64,000 nt of DNA, taken from assembly GCA_037481875.1 (NCBI GenBank), contig JBBFKY010000009.1, forward strand, positions 87,364 through 151,363. Direction: 5' to 3'. Both the position numbers and the translations under genes were made by a program. This DNA comes from Desulfosoma sp. (GTDB lineage Bacteria > Desulfobacterota > Syntrophobacteria > Syntrophobacterales > DSM-9756). Under the pieces are notes generated by a model. That model was not told the origin of the DNA and searched no databases. It saw only the letters and a program-made list of their open reading frames with translations. Of the stretch, positions 25,010-34,519 are shown in pieces (the first letter of the stretch is position 1; each line of letters begins with the position of its first letter).

Positions 25010-26455
25010 ATGTTCCGAAAGCTTCTTGTGGCCAATCGTGGTGAGATCGCCATTCGAATCATGCGATCCGCTCAGGAATTAGGCATTCGCACGGTGGCGA
25101 TCTATGAAGAAACGGACAAAACCGCCATGCACATCATGAAAAGTGATGAAGCGGTGTGCATCGGCGCCGGGCCTCGCAAAGATTATCTGGACATTGACCG
25201 CATCATTCAGGCGGCCAAGGCCACGGGAGCCGACGCCGTGCATCCCGGGTACGGTTTTTTGGCGGAAAATCCTTTATTTTCCAAGTGCTGCACAGATAAC
25301 GGGCTGCTCTTTGTGGGCCCTCCTCCCGAAGTCATCGCCGATATGGGCAGCAAGGTCGTGGCTCGCCGCATCATGATGGAGGCGGGAATTCCCGTGATTC
25401 CAGGAACCCCTGTGCTTTCGCAAGGTGAAGCGGGAGAGAGACAGGCGGTTCGGTTTGCCGAAGAGCATGGATTTCCCGTGATGATCAAGGCGGTGGCCGG
25501 TGGAGGAGGCCGTGGAATTCGTGCGGCGCATAACCTGGATGAGCTTGTCACGGGACTGAAGCTGGCCCGGTCGGAAGCACGCATGGCCTTTGGAGACGAA
25601 AGCATTTATCTGGAAAAGGGATTGAAGAATCCTCGGCATGTGGAAGTCCAGATCCTTGCCGATCGTTTCGGATCGGTCATCCATTTAGGAACACGTAACT
25701 GTTCCATTCAACGGCGTCACCAAAAACTGGTGGAGATCGCTCCCGCCAACCTTCCTGCTCGGATTCTGGAAAGAATTTGTGCGGATGCGGTGCGCGCCGC
25801 CAAAGCGGCGCGTTATGTCAATGCCGGCACAGTGGAGTTCCTCGTTGACGAAAAGGATCAGTATTATTTCCTTGAGGTGAACACCCGTATTCAGGTGGAA
25901 CACACGGTGACGGAAATGGTCACCGGTGTGGACATCGTACGGGAACAGTTGCGCATTGCCGCCGGAGAACCTTTGTCTCTAAGGCAGGAAGACATTCAGA
26001 TTCGAGGCTGGTCCATCGAGTTGCGGATCAATGCGGAGGATCCTAAAAATAATTTTATGCCAAGTCCGGGACTCATTCGCGTGTATCAGTCCCCCGGAGG
26101 CCACGGTGTGCGCTTGGATGGCGCCATTTACCAGGGTTATGAAATTCCGAGGTTTTACGATTCCATGCTGGTCAAGTTGACGGTCTACGGCTTCACATGG
26201 AGGGAAGCCGTGGATCGCTTGCGTCGAGCTCTGGACGGATTCAGCATTGTGGGAGTGCCGACCACCATTCCCTTTTACAAGCAGATCGTGCAGGACCCTG
26301 ATTTCATCGAACAGCGCTTCGATACCTCTTATATCGACACCCACCCGCACTTGTTGTCCTATCGCGAAGAGACCCCCCCGATGCATCGATTGGCGCGATT
26401 GATCGCCGAAATCAATGCTTACGGGTACAATCCCTATGCCCAAGATAAACCGTGA
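25010..26455 (+). CDS. biotin carboxylase subunit (pyruvate/acetyl-CoA carboxylase type)
   Basis: A 481-aa ATP-grasp enzyme that carboxylates biotin with ATP and bicarbonate. Hallmarks in order: KLLVANRGEIAIRIMR at the start, ADAVHPGYGFLAEN, the glycine-rich ATP loop KAVAGGGGRGIR (~residue 160), RNCSIQRRHQKLVE and the catalytic EVNTRIQVEHTVTE (~285), then the C-terminal SPGLIRVYQSPGG region. Length fits a free AccC/PycA subunit. A carboxyltransferase gene begins 16 bases downstream, so the pair probably forms a two-subunit pyruvate-carboxylase-like enzyme making oxaloacetate. 2-Oxoglutarate carboxylase is the alternative. Confidence 0.93.
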   Translation: MFRKLLVANRGEIAIRIMRSAQELGIRTVAIYEETDKTAMHIMKSDEAVCIGAGPRKDYLDIDRIIQAAKATGADAVHPGYGFLAENPLFSKCCTDNGLLFVGPPPEVIADMGSKVVARRIMMEAGIPVIPGTPVLSQGEAGERQAVRFAEEHGFPVMIKAVAGGGGRGIRAAHNLDELVTGLKLARSEARMAFGDESIYLEKGLKNPRHVEVQILADRFGSVIHLGTRNCSIQRRHQKLVEIAPANLPARILERICADAVRAAKAARYVNAGTVEFLVDEKDQYYFLEVNTRIQVEHTVTEMVTGVDIVREQLRIAAGEPLSLRQEDIQIRGWSIELRINAEDPKNNFMPSPGLIRVYQSPGGHGVRLDGAIYQGYEIPRFYDSMLVKLTVYGFTWREAVDRLRRALDGFSIVGVPTTIPFYKQIVQDPDFIEQRFDTSYIDTHPHLLSYREETPPMHRLARLIAEINAYGYNPYAQDKP

Positions 26456-26471
26456 AGGACGGAGTTTTTTC

Positions 26472-28121
26472 ATGGCCGAACGAGAACGCATCACCCCATC
26501 CATGAGCCCCCCGGAAATCCTCGCTTTTCTGCGGGAAACACCCGGCTACTTTCTGACCAACAACGAAAGGGACGTATCCCAATCGGATTTCAAATGCCGC
26601 ATTCTTCCGTGGACCACGCTGCGCGTGGCCCCCTACCGGGACGATACCGGTTATTTCGCCTTTGAAATCAGCGGCGGGGCTTCGGTGCACGTGGATCTCT
26701 TGGCCAAGCAGATCAATCCCTTTGAAAAGCTGCGCCTGGTACGCCGGCGCATGCCGAACACCCTGATTCAAACCGTGTGTCGAGGGCGCAACCTGTTCGG
26801 GTACCGACCCTATCCCGACAATGTGCTGACCATGGCGGTGTCACTTTTCAGTCGCTACGTGGATGTGTGGCGTGTTTATGATTTTCTTAATCATGTTCCC
26901 AACCTGGAAGTGGTCGGGCGTGCCGTCCAAAAAGCCGGAAAACTGCTCATGCCTTCCCTTTGTTTCAGCATCGGCATCGGGCACACGGACGAGTACTACG
27001 TGAACAAAGCCCAGGAGATCGTCGAGACTTTCGGTGAAGAGATTATTTTGGGCATCAAGAACCATTCGGCTTTGGGGACACCCAGGCGCATCGCATCTCT
27101 CGTGCAGTCCCTGCGCAAGCGTTTTCCAAACCTGGTATTGGCCTATCACGGCCACAACACGGACGGCAACGATTTGGGGCGTATGGTGGCGGCCGTGGAA
27201 AGCGGTGTCAAGATCGTGGAAGTGGCCGACCACGGTTTTGGAGGAATGTTTTCTCAAGCGCCTGCCTTGAGCCTCATTCAAACTTTGCACGATTACGGCT
27301 ATAAGGCTCCGGGCCTCAAGATTCAGCCCATTGTGGATGCCTCCGACCTCTTACGACGAGAACGACGTTACTACGAACGCTTTGAAACGCCGTTTCGAGG
27401 TTTCGACCCTACGGTCAAAAGACACCGCCTTACAGGAGGAGCGGCTTCCATAGCTTTTGAACAGGCGGAAAAACTGGGGCTTTTGGAACGTATTCATGAA
27501 GTTTTCAGCGAACTCATGAACGTCAACAAAGAACTGGGCAACATCTGGTCCGTGACTCCTGGAAGCCAAATCCTGTGGACTACAGCGGTGAGCAACGTGC
27601 TTCACGGCCGCTACGAGCAACCCAGTGATGATTTGAAGAATCTGCTTCTCGGCCGATACGGTCCTTTTCCTTTTTATGACCCTCAGGAATGGATTTACGA
27701 AAAGGTTCTGGAACACAAAAGACGCGATGGCAAGAAATGGTACCAAATTCTGGCAGACGAGGCGGGTCTTCAGAAACTGCCTGATGTGGACGTGGAACAA
27801 AAGAGACAGGAACTTGAGGCGCGGCTCAAAAGGCCGGTGGACGATGAAGACTTGTGCCTTTATCTTCAATTTCCCAAGGACGCTCTGGAATACTTTCGCT
27901 TTGAGGAATCCTTTGGAAAGACCTGGCTGTTGCCGCCCCAAGTTTGGTACCGGCGCGGAGGATTTCAGGACGGTGAAAAGATTCTCATTCCCGATGAACA
28001 GGGAAAGACTCACGAGATCGACATCCTGTCGACCATGCGGAAAGAAGGCGTCGTCGAAACATCCCTGTTGGTGGATTTTCATTTTCATACCTACGCCGTG
28101 CCCGTGGGCACCAAGGCTTAA
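26472..28121 (+). CDS. carboxyltransferase subunit, pyruvate carboxylase B / oxaloacetate decarboxylase alpha-like
   Basis: A 549-aa protein from ATG 26472. The TIM-barrel carboxyltransferase signature is present but divergent: ERDVSQSDFKCRI in place of RDAHQSLLATR, RGRNLFGYRPYPDNV as in pyruvate carboxylase, and the H-x-H metal site in YHGHNTDGND. The usual IKDMAG around the carboxylated lysine reads IKNHSA. The C-terminus (HEIDILSTMRKEGV...HTYAVPVGTKA) has no MKM biotinylation motif, so a separate biotin carrier protein is needed and none lies in this window. It is cotranscribed with the biotin carboxylase. Confidence 0.85.
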   Translation: MAERERITPSMSPPEILAFLRETPGYFLTNNERDVSQSDFKCRILPWTTLRVAPYRDDTGYFAFEISGGASVHVDLLAKQINPFEKLRLVRRRMPNTLIQTVCRGRNLFGYRPYPDNVLTMAVSLFSRYVDVWRVYDFLNHVPNLEVVGRAVQKAGKLLMPSLCFSIGIGHTDEYYVNKAQEIVETFGEEIILGIKNHSALGTPRRIASLVQSLRKRFPNLVLAYHGHNTDGNDLGRMVAAVESGVKIVEVADHGFGGMFSQAPALSLIQTLHDYGYKAPGLKIQPIVDASDLLRRERRYYERFETPFRGFDPTVKRHRLTGGAASIAFEQAEKLGLLERIHEVFSELMNVNKELGNIWSVTPGSQILWTTAVSNVLHGRYEQPSDDLKNLLLGRYGPFPFYDPQEWIYEKVLEHKRRDGKKWYQILADEAGLQKLPDVDVEQKRQELEARLKRPVDDEDLCLYLQFPKDALEYFRFEESFGKTWLLPPQVWYRRGGFQDGEKILIPDEQGKTHEIDILSTMRKEGVVETSLLVDFHFHTYAVPVGTKA

Positions 28122-28192
28122 AAGGCTGACCGACAAGCGGTGCGTTGGCTTGTCCGGCCCACGTGGGGTTTCAAGGCTTGGGGATTCAAGGT

Positions 28193-29077
28193 ATGCGGGA
28201 ATATGTGGATCTTTTCTTGGAATATCTTGTGGCGGAAAGACGTATGAGCCGTCACACGGTTTCGGCCTACGCCACGGATCTACGCATTCTCATGGATTTT
28301 TTGACCACGAAAGGCAGAGTTTCCTGGATAGAGGTGACCCCCCTGGATCTGGAGGCCTACCTCGTCGCGTGTGCCTCCAAAACGGCTCCCAAGACTCGAT
28401 CGCGCCGGTTAGCCTCCATGCGCTCTTTTTTTCGGTTCCTTGAAGCAAGGTCCATGCTTCCCAGCAACCCGGCAGTACCCCTGTCTTTTCCCAAGACCCC
28501 GAAATCTTTGCCCAAGACACTTTCTGCGCGTCAAGTGGAAAGCTTGCTGAACGCTCCCATGACCGGGACACCCCTGGGACTTCGAGACAAAGCCATCTTG
28601 GAGCTGCTTTACGCGACAGGAATGCGCGTGGCCGAACTGACGGCCCTTACCTTCCATCAATTGAATCTCAAGGCGGGCTTTCTTGTCATTCGAGGGAAAG
28701 GAGACAAGGAACGACTTGTTCCCATGGGCCAGTGGGCTGTGGAAGCCTTGGAAACGTACTTGGAGCGCGGACGCCCTCATTTGGTGGCGGGTCGGGATAC
28801 GGGGCGGGTTTTTCTAAACCATCGCGGCAAGCCCCTTTCGCGTCAAGGGATCTGGAAAATGATTCGCTCTTACGCCCGCCGCGTTGGCATTTCCGTAGAT
28901 GTCAGCCCTCATGTGCTACGCCATTCTTTTGCCACGCATCTTTTACAAAACGGAGCCGACCTTAGGTCCCTGCAGATGCTGCTCGGCCATGCGGATATCA
29001 GCACCACGCAGATTTATACGCATGTGGCGCGGGAACGCTTAAAGCTCATTCATCAGCAATACCATCCTCGAGCCTGA
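28193..29077 (+). CDS. xerD: tyrosine recombinase XerC/XerD
   Basis: A 294-aa tyrosine recombinase. The N-terminal SAM-like domain (YVDLFLEYLVAERRMSRHTVSAYATDLR) is typical of XerC/D. The catalytic residues are in place: Arg in ATGMRVAEL, Lys in GKGDKERLVP, H-x-x-R in SPHVLRHSFATHLL, His in LGHADISTTQ and the nucleophile Tyr in IYTHV. Length and the lack of phage-integrase features point to chromosome dimer resolution at dif rather than phage integration. Choice between XerC and XerD is tentative. It follows the carboxylase genes and is not obviously linked to a mobile element. Confidence 0.85.
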   Translation: MREYVDLFLEYLVAERRMSRHTVSAYATDLRILMDFLTTKGRVSWIEVTPLDLEAYLVACASKTAPKTRSRRLASMRSFFRFLEARSMLPSNPAVPLSFPKTPKSLPKTLSARQVESLLNAPMTGTPLGLRDKAILELLYATGMRVAELTALTFHQLNLKAGFLVIRGKGDKERLVPMGQWAVEALETYLERGRPHLVAGRDTGRVFLNHRGKPLSRQGIWKMIRSYARRVGISVDVSPHVLRHSFATHLLQNGADLRSLQMLLGHADISTTQIYTHVARERLKLIHQQYHPRA

Positions 29078-29204
29078 CCTGTGGCATTTATGGGCGCATG
29101 TCTGGGGTGGTCCTTTGGACGGGGGGAGATTTCCACCCCCTTGTGCACCACCGCCCAGTCCCTGCATGGCCGGCTCTTAGCCCGAAGCAACAGAAATTTT
29201 GCTA

Positions 29205-29222
29205 GGACACACCGGTGTGTCC
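29205..29222. repeat. 18-bp perfect palindrome of the GGACACA family
   Basis: GGACACACCGGTGTGTCC is a perfect 18-bp palindrome followed by GCCCGTGTGT. It sits in the 250-base gap between xerD and the DHH-CBS-nucleotidyltransferase gene and shares the GTCCGCCCG edge of the dispersed palindromes elsewhere in the window. Confidence 0.7.
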
Positions 29223-29328
29223 GCCCGTGTGTCAAGAATCAACTTGGCCTTTTGGCACAGCCCCGTTAACATCCTTGAGCGACATTCAAGAACAAAGATT
29301 TCTCGATAATCGGCATCGGAGCTCATGC

Positions 29329-31992
29329 ATGGAAGTGATCACCACCCATCTTAACGCCGATTTCGACGCCATGGCTTCCATGGTGGCGGCGAAAAAGCTC
29401 TATCCCGAGGCCCTTTTGGTTTTTCCCGGGTCCCAGGAAAAAAACCTGCGCGATTTTTTCGTCAACACAGCGGGCTATCTTTTTGATTTCACTAAACTCA
29501 AAGGGTTGGATCTAAACGGCATACGACGCCTCATTCTGGTGGATACACGCCAGGCTTCACGCATCGGCAAGTTTCAGGAAATCGCCCATCGCCCTGAGGT
29601 GGAGGTGCATATTTACGATCACCATCCTCAGGCGGAAGATGACATTCGAGGCTCCCTGGAAGTCATTCAGCCGGTGGGAGCGACGGTGACCCTTCTGACC
29701 CGCATCCTTCAAGAACGCGATGTGCCCATCACACCGGAAGAGGCCACCATCCTGATCCTCGGTATTTTTGAAGACACCGGCTCCTTCACCTTTTCTTCCA
29801 CAACCCCGGAAGATTTTCGGGCTGCAGCCTTTCTCCTGGAACGGGGGGCTGACCTCAATCTGGTAGCCGACCTGGTCACTCGAGAACTCACCGCCGAACA
29901 GGTAGCCCTTTTGCATGAACTGCTGCATTCCGCTCGCACCTACAACATTCAGGGTGTGGAGGTGTGCATCGCCACAGTTTCCGTGGATCGTTATGTGGGT
30001 GATTTCGCCGTCCTCGTGCATAAACTCAAAGATATGGAAAATCTGGATGTGGTCTTTGCCCTGGCCCGTATGGAAGATCGCATTTATCTCGTGGCCAGAA
30101 GCCGAATTCCGGATGTGAACGTGGGGGAAATCGCCGCTTATTTCGGCGGCGGAGGCCATGCCACGGCGGCATCGGCCACGATTAAGGAACTCACGCTGAT
30201 TCAGGCCGAAGACCGACTGTTTGAACTCTTGCAAAGCACCATCAAGCCTGCTGTGACAGCTCGAACCCTCATGAGTTCTCCCGTCATCACTATCGAGGCT
30301 CATGCCGACCTGGCCCAGGCGGAAGAACTTATGGTTCGGTACAATATCAATGCCATGCCCGTGCTGGAAAACGGCCGCATTGTGGGACTCATCAACCGCC
30401 AGGTGCTGGAAAAAGCCATCTACCATGGCTTGCAGGAAGAAAAAGTCAGCGAATACATGAATCCTGAATTTGCCGTCATTGATGTGAACGGTCCTCTGGT
30501 GGAAATCCAAAAGCATCTTGTGGAGCATCAGCAGCGCATTCTTCCCGTCATGGACGGAGAAAATCTGGTAGGCGTCATCACACGTCGCGACCTTCTGAAC
30601 CATTTGATCACGGATCGTTCCAGAGAACCGACAGCGCTTAAGGACGATTTGGGAACCGGTTCTTGGGGCAGACAGAAGAATATTGTTGGAATTATGGCCG
30701 AGCAGTTGCCCAAGGAGATCATCGAACTGCTGCGATCCTTGGGGGAACATGCTCAGGCCATGGGGTATAAGGTCTACGCGGTCGGAGGGTTCATACGGGA
30801 CCTTCTATTGCGCCGTCCTAATCTGGACATCGATGTGGTGGTGGAAGGGGATGGCATTTCCTTTGCCCGCACGTTTGCTGAAAAGGAGGGCATTCGAGCT
30901 CGTTGCCACAAGAAATTCAACACGGCGGTATTGATCTTTCCCAACGACTTGAAAGTGGACGTGGCCACCGCCCGCCTAGAGTACTATCAATATCCCGCCG
31001 CCTTGCCCATCGTGCAGTTCGGATCCCTCAAGATGGATCTCTACCGGCGCGACTTTACCATCAACACCCTGGCTGTGGCCCTCAACCCCAAGGAGTTTGG
31101 AACCCTCATCGATTTCTTCGGAGGCCAAAAAGACCTGAAGGAAAAGGCCATTCGTGTGCTGCATAACCTCAGTTTTGTGGAAGATCCCACGCGGATTCTT
31201 CGAGCCATTCGATTTGAACAGCGCTTTGGGTTTCGTGTCGGCAAACAGACGGCCAGTCTTATGCGCAATGCCGTGAAGATGGGGCTGATCGACCGACTGG
31301 GCGGACAACGACTCTTTCACGAATTGCAACACATCTTCATGGAAGAAGACCCGCTGCCGGCTTTACGTCGTCTAGGGGAATTCGGGGTCATGGAGGCCTT
31401 ATGCCCCAGAGCCTGCTTTGATGCCAAAGGGGAACAACTCTTTATCAGGATCAAGGAAGTCATTCTCTGGTATAAACTCAGCTTTTTGGACGAACCTTTG
31501 GAAGCGTGGCGAGTGTACTTTTTAGGCTTTTTGTCCCGCGTCAAACCCGCCGACTTGCCGAGCGTGCTGGCCCGGCTGGATCTGCCTCAGAATGCCAGGG
31601 AAAGAATAGTCTGGGCATTTCAAAAAGTTAACGATGTGCTCAACGACTTTTTGCGTTTGCCTGCCATGCGTCCCAGTGATATCTATCGGGCGCTTCAGCC
31701 GTATGGTGCGGAGGAACTGCTGTTCATGATGGCGAGGACCACCCGTGAAGAGGTGAAGCGTGCGGTCAGTTATTATCTGCATCGATACCGCTATGTGAAG
31801 CCCCATATTGGAGGCAAGGACCTCAAGGCCATGGGGCTTCCTCCGGGACCTCTTTACACGAAGATTCTTACGGCCGTACGGGACGCCAAACTCAACGGAG
31901 AGGTGAAGACGCTGGAAGACGAATATCGTTTGGCTCGAACCATGGCGGCGGCAGAAGAAGCAAAGGAAAGGCAAAGTGCAGGAAATTCTTAA
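29329..31992 (+). CDS. DHH phosphoesterase-CBS-tRNA nucleotidyltransferase fusion
   Basis: An 887-aa three-part protein from ATG 29329 (GGAG upstream). Residues ~1-310 form a DHH/DHHA1 phosphoesterase: THLNADFDAMAS, VDTRQASRIG, the DHH box YDHHP and DHHA1 GGGGHATAAS. Residues ~315-440 hold two CBS domains (TLMSSPVITIEAHADLAQA; ...RILPVMDGENLVGVITRRDLL). Residues ~455-880 are a class II poly(A) polymerase/CCA-adding enzyme: GYKVYAVGGFIRDLLLRRPNLDIDVVVEGDG, RRDFTINTLAV and EDPTRILRAIRFEQRFGF. Such fusions are known in anaerobes, usually as the A- or CC-adding enzyme; the DHH part may trim nucleotides or RNA. Its stop overlaps the protease start by 17 bases. Confidence 0.9.
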   Translation: MEVITTHLNADFDAMASMVAAKKLYPEALLVFPGSQEKNLRDFFVNTAGYLFDFTKLKGLDLNGIRRLILVDTRQASRIGKFQEIAHRPEVEVHIYDHHPQAEDDIRGSLEVIQPVGATVTLLTRILQERDVPITPEEATILILGIFEDTGSFTFSSTTPEDFRAAAFLLERGADLNLVADLVTRELTAEQVALLHELLHSARTYNIQGVEVCIATVSVDRYVGDFAVLVHKLKDMENLDVVFALARMEDRIYLVARSRIPDVNVGEIAAYFGGGGHATAASATIKELTLIQAEDRLFELLQSTIKPAVTARTLMSSPVITIEAHADLAQAEELMVRYNINAMPVLENGRIVGLINRQVLEKAIYHGLQEEKVSEYMNPEFAVIDVNGPLVEIQKHLVEHQQRILPVMDGENLVGVITRRDLLNHLITDRSREPTALKDDLGTGSWGRQKNIVGIMAEQLPKEIIELLRSLGEHAQAMGYKVYAVGGFIRDLLLRRPNLDIDVVVEGDGISFARTFAEKEGIRARCHKKFNTAVLIFPNDLKVDVATARLEYYQYPAALPIVQFGSLKMDLYRRDFTINTLAVALNPKEFGTLIDFFGGQKDLKEKAIRVLHNLSFVEDPTRILRAIRFEQRFGFRVGKQTASLMRNAVKMGLIDRLGGQRLFHELQHIFMEEDPLPALRRLGEFGVMEALCPRACFDAKGEQLFIRIKEVILWYKLSFLDEPLEAWRVYFLGFLSRVKPADLPSVLARLDLPQNARERIVWAFQKVNDVLNDFLRLPAMRPSDIYRALQPYGAEELLFMMARTTREEVKRAVSYYLHRYRYVKPHIGGKDLKAMGLPPGPLYTKILTAVRDAKLNGEVKTLEDEYRLARTMAAAEEAKERQSAGNS

Positions 31993-32629
31993 GGACATTT
32001 GTATCTATGCTGTGCCGCTGCTCTTGGCGGTGGTGAGTCATGAAGTGGCTCACGGGTGGGTGGCGGAAAAACTGGGGGATCCCACGGCTCGGCTTCTGGG
32101 ACGCATATCCCTGAATCCCTTGGTGCACATCGATCTGGTAGGCACCGTGATCCTTCCCCTGGTCCTGCTGGTCACGAACGCTCCGTTTCTTTTTGGATGG
32201 GCGAAGCCTGTGCCGGTGCAGTTCCACCGCCTGCATGGAGGCCGCAAAGCGATGGCCTGGGTGGCTCTGGCCGGACCTTTAACCAACCTCATGTTGGCGG
32301 CTGCCAGCGCTTTGGTGTATCGAATCGTGGTTTTGCTTTTCAGCACAGGGTTGGGCTCGGGCTTTTGGGGCCTTCTTTTGCATCCTTTGTTTCACATGGC
32401 CCGATTTTCCGTGGTGTTTAATCTCGTGCTCATGGCGGTCAATCTGTTTCCGGTGCCACCTTTGGACGGCGGGCGGGTGTTGACGGGGCTTTTGCCCCGC
32501 AGTCTGGCGCTTCAGGTGGCTCGTCTGGAACGCTACGGCATGATCATCGTCATGATTTTTGTCATCACCGGTTGGTGGGGATATATGCTGCGGCCGGTGG
32601 TCAATCTTTTCGCAAGAATTTTGCTCTAG
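31976..32629 (+). CDS. site-2-protease-type membrane metallopeptidase (M50 family)
   Basis: A 217-aa integral membrane protein with a GTG start at 31976 behind AAAGGAAAGG. The zinc motif HExxH appears as SHEVAHGW in the first helix (~residue 22), and the second ligand motif NLFPVPPLDGGR occurs near residue 155, as in compact S2P-like M50 proteases. Four or five hydrophobic helices are visible. Many bacteria carry this short form with no known substrate. It overlaps the nucleotidyltransferase gene by 17 bases and is followed about 100 bases later by trpS, a common neighbourhood for this family. Confidence 0.88.
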   Translation: MQEILKDICIYAVPLLLAVVSHEVAHGWVAEKLGDPTARLLGRISLNPLVHIDLVGTVILPLVLLVTNAPFLFGWAKPVPVQFHRLHGGRKAMAWVALAGPLTNLMLAAASALVYRIVVLLFSTGLGSGFWGLLLHPLFHMARFSVVFNLVLMAVNLFPVPPLDGGRVLTGLLPRSLALQVARLERYGMIIVMIFVITGWWGYMLRPVVNLFARILL

Positions 32630-32727
32630 ACCGAAGCCCGTCGCCGGCGGGCGTGAAGCGTTTTGAGAGACATTGGGCGTAGGAGATCAATCAAAAAAGC
32701 CGATCAACGCAGGAGGTGAAAGGTTTG

Positions 32728-33729
32728 ATGAACAAGGACAAGCGGATTCTGAGCGGCATGCGTCCCACGGGGCGTCTACACTTGGGAAACCTTCACGGGG
32801 CGTTGAAAAATTGGATTCAGCTTCAGGATCAGTATGATTGCTATTTTTTCGTAGCGGATTGGCATGCTTTGACCACGGATTATGCAGACCCGGGAGCGAT
32901 TCGCCAGAACACGTGGGACATGATTTTGGATTGGTTCGCCGCCGGATTGGATCCGCACAAGGCCGTGGTTTTCATTCAATCTCGGGTCAAGGAACATGCG
33001 GAACTGTATCTGCTTCTGGGTATGATCACACCGCTGGCTTGGTTGGAACGGAACCCCACCTACAAGGAACTGCAGCAACAACTGGACACAAAAGATCTTT
33101 CCACCTACGGCTTTCTGGGATATCCGGTACTGCAGGCGGCGGACATCATCATTTACAGGGCTCACGGGGTCCCCGTGGGCAAAGACCAGCTGCCTCATGT
33201 GGAATTGACTCGGGAGATCGCCAGAAGGTTCAATTTTATTTACAATCGAGAAGTCTTTCCTATTCCGGACGCTTTGCTCACGGAAGCTCCAGTCTTGCCG
33301 GGAACCGACGGGCGAAAGATGAGCAAGAGTTATGGGAACTGCATCTATATCTCGGAACCCGAGGAATCCATTCGTCGAAAAATTCTGCAGATGATGACGG
33401 ATCCGGCTCGAGCCCGTCGCACAGACCCAGGAGATCCTGAAAAGTGCCCTGTGTTTGATTACCATAAGCTCTATTCCACACCCGAAGAAATCGCTCAGGT
33501 GACACAAGGATGCCGCACGGCCGGCATCGGATGTGTTGACTGCAAGAAAATCCTTCTAGTTCACGTCCTGGATCAGTTGGCTCCCATTTGGGAAAAAAGG
33601 CAAGCTTTGGAAAAGGACATGGACGCCGTCAAGGCCTCCGTCCAGGAAGGCATCGAAAAGGCGGCTCAAGAAGCTCGAAAAACCATGGAACTCGTGCTGG
33701 AGACGGTCGGATTAGGAAACCATGCCTAA
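32728..33729 (+). CDS. trpS: tryptophanyl-tRNA synthetase
   Basis: A 333-aa class Ic synthetase that charges tRNA-Trp with tryptophan. The HIGH motif is GRLHLGNLHGAL at the N-terminus and the KMSKS motif is GTDGRKMSKSYGN near residue 195. YPVLQAADIIIYRAHGVPVGKDQ is the tryptophan-pocket region. I take the ATG at 32728; an upstream GTG at 32716 lies within the AGGAGG site itself. The stop overlaps the pseudouridine synthase start by 8 bases, so the two are cotranscribed. The cognate tRNA-Trp gene lies 8.4 kb upstream on the other strand. Confidence 0.97.
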   Translation: MNKDKRILSGMRPTGRLHLGNLHGALKNWIQLQDQYDCYFFVADWHALTTDYADPGAIRQNTWDMILDWFAAGLDPHKAVVFIQSRVKEHAELYLLLGMITPLAWLERNPTYKELQQQLDTKDLSTYGFLGYPVLQAADIIIYRAHGVPVGKDQLPHVELTREIARRFNFIYNREVFPIPDALLTEAPVLPGTDGRKMSKSYGNCIYISEPEESIRRKILQMMTDPARARRTDPGDPEKCPVFDYHKLYSTPEEIAQVTQGCRTAGIGCVDCKKILLVHVLDQLAPIWEKRQALEKDMDAVKASVQEGIEKAAQEARKTMELVLETVGLGNHA

Positions 33730-34519
33730 CACTCGGCCACCGAACACATCATCGTCTCCCATGCGGTTGCACAAATTTATCGCGCAGGCAGGTCTTGCAT
33801 CACGACGCAAGGCGGAGACCTGGATCGCTCAAGGGCGTGTTTGGGTCAACGGGGAGATGGTTACCGTTCCGGGCATCTCAGTGGACCCACATCGAGATGA
33901 GGTGTGTGTGGACGGGCATGTGGTGAAGCTTCCGGAAACCAGGGAGGTTCTTCTCTTTCACAAGCCCAGATGGTGTCTGACCACGGCCAAGGATCCTCGA
34001 GGACGCCCGACGGTCATGGATTACCTTCAGGGACTTTCAGTGCGAGTCTTTCCCGTAGGGCGCTTGGACTGGGATGCTTCCGGCGCCCTGATTTTGACCA
34101 ATGACGGGGATTTGGCGAACCGACTGATGCATCCGCGATATGGAGTGCCCAAGGTGTATCGGGTTGAGGTTCACGGAACCCCTACGGAAGAACAATTGGA
34201 AGCATTACGGCGCGGTGTTCGCTTAAGAGAAGGGGTGACGGCTCCGGCACACGTTCAACTTATGAGGCGTTTTTCGGAATCTGCATGGTTGGAAATCACG
34301 CTGCATCAAGGATGGTACCGGCAGATCAAACGCATGGGCGAAGCCGTGGGACTCCCTGTTTTGAAAATTCATCGAACGGCCTATGGTCCGATTCGTTTGG
34401 GCCGTTTGCCTGCCGGACACTGGAGGCGGCTCTCGGACCAGGAACTTTATCTTCTGCGAAAAGCGGTGCAACGGTCATCCTTAGATAGACTGGAAGACGG
34501 GCTCGCTCATGATGTTTAG
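33722..34519 (+). CDS. rluB: RsuA/RluB-family pseudouridine synthase
   Basis: A 265-aa enzyme that isomerises uridine to pseudouridine in ribosomal RNA. An N-terminal S4 RNA-binding domain (MRLHKFIAQAGLASRRKAETWIAQGRVWVNG) precedes the catalytic core. The catalytic aspartate lies in GRLDWDASGALILTNDGDLANRLMHP, and the RluB-type LHQGWYRQIKRMGEAVGLPV follows. RluB is more likely than RsuA or RluE from the overall layout, but the site modified is not certain. It overlaps trpS by 8 bases and the TPR gene by 11. Confidence 0.88.
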   Translation: MPNTRPPNTSSSPMRLHKFIAQAGLASRRKAETWIAQGRVWVNGEMVTVPGISVDPHRDEVCVDGHVVKLPETREVLLFHKPRWCLTTAKDPRGRPTVMDYLQGLSVRVFPVGRLDWDASGALILTNDGDLANRLMHPRYGVPKVYRVEVHGTPTEEQLEALRRGVRLREGVTAPAHVQLMRRFSESAWLEITLHQGWYRQIKRMGEAVGLPVLKIHRTAYGPIRLGRLPAGHWRRLSDQELYLLRKAVQRSSLDRLEDGLAHDV

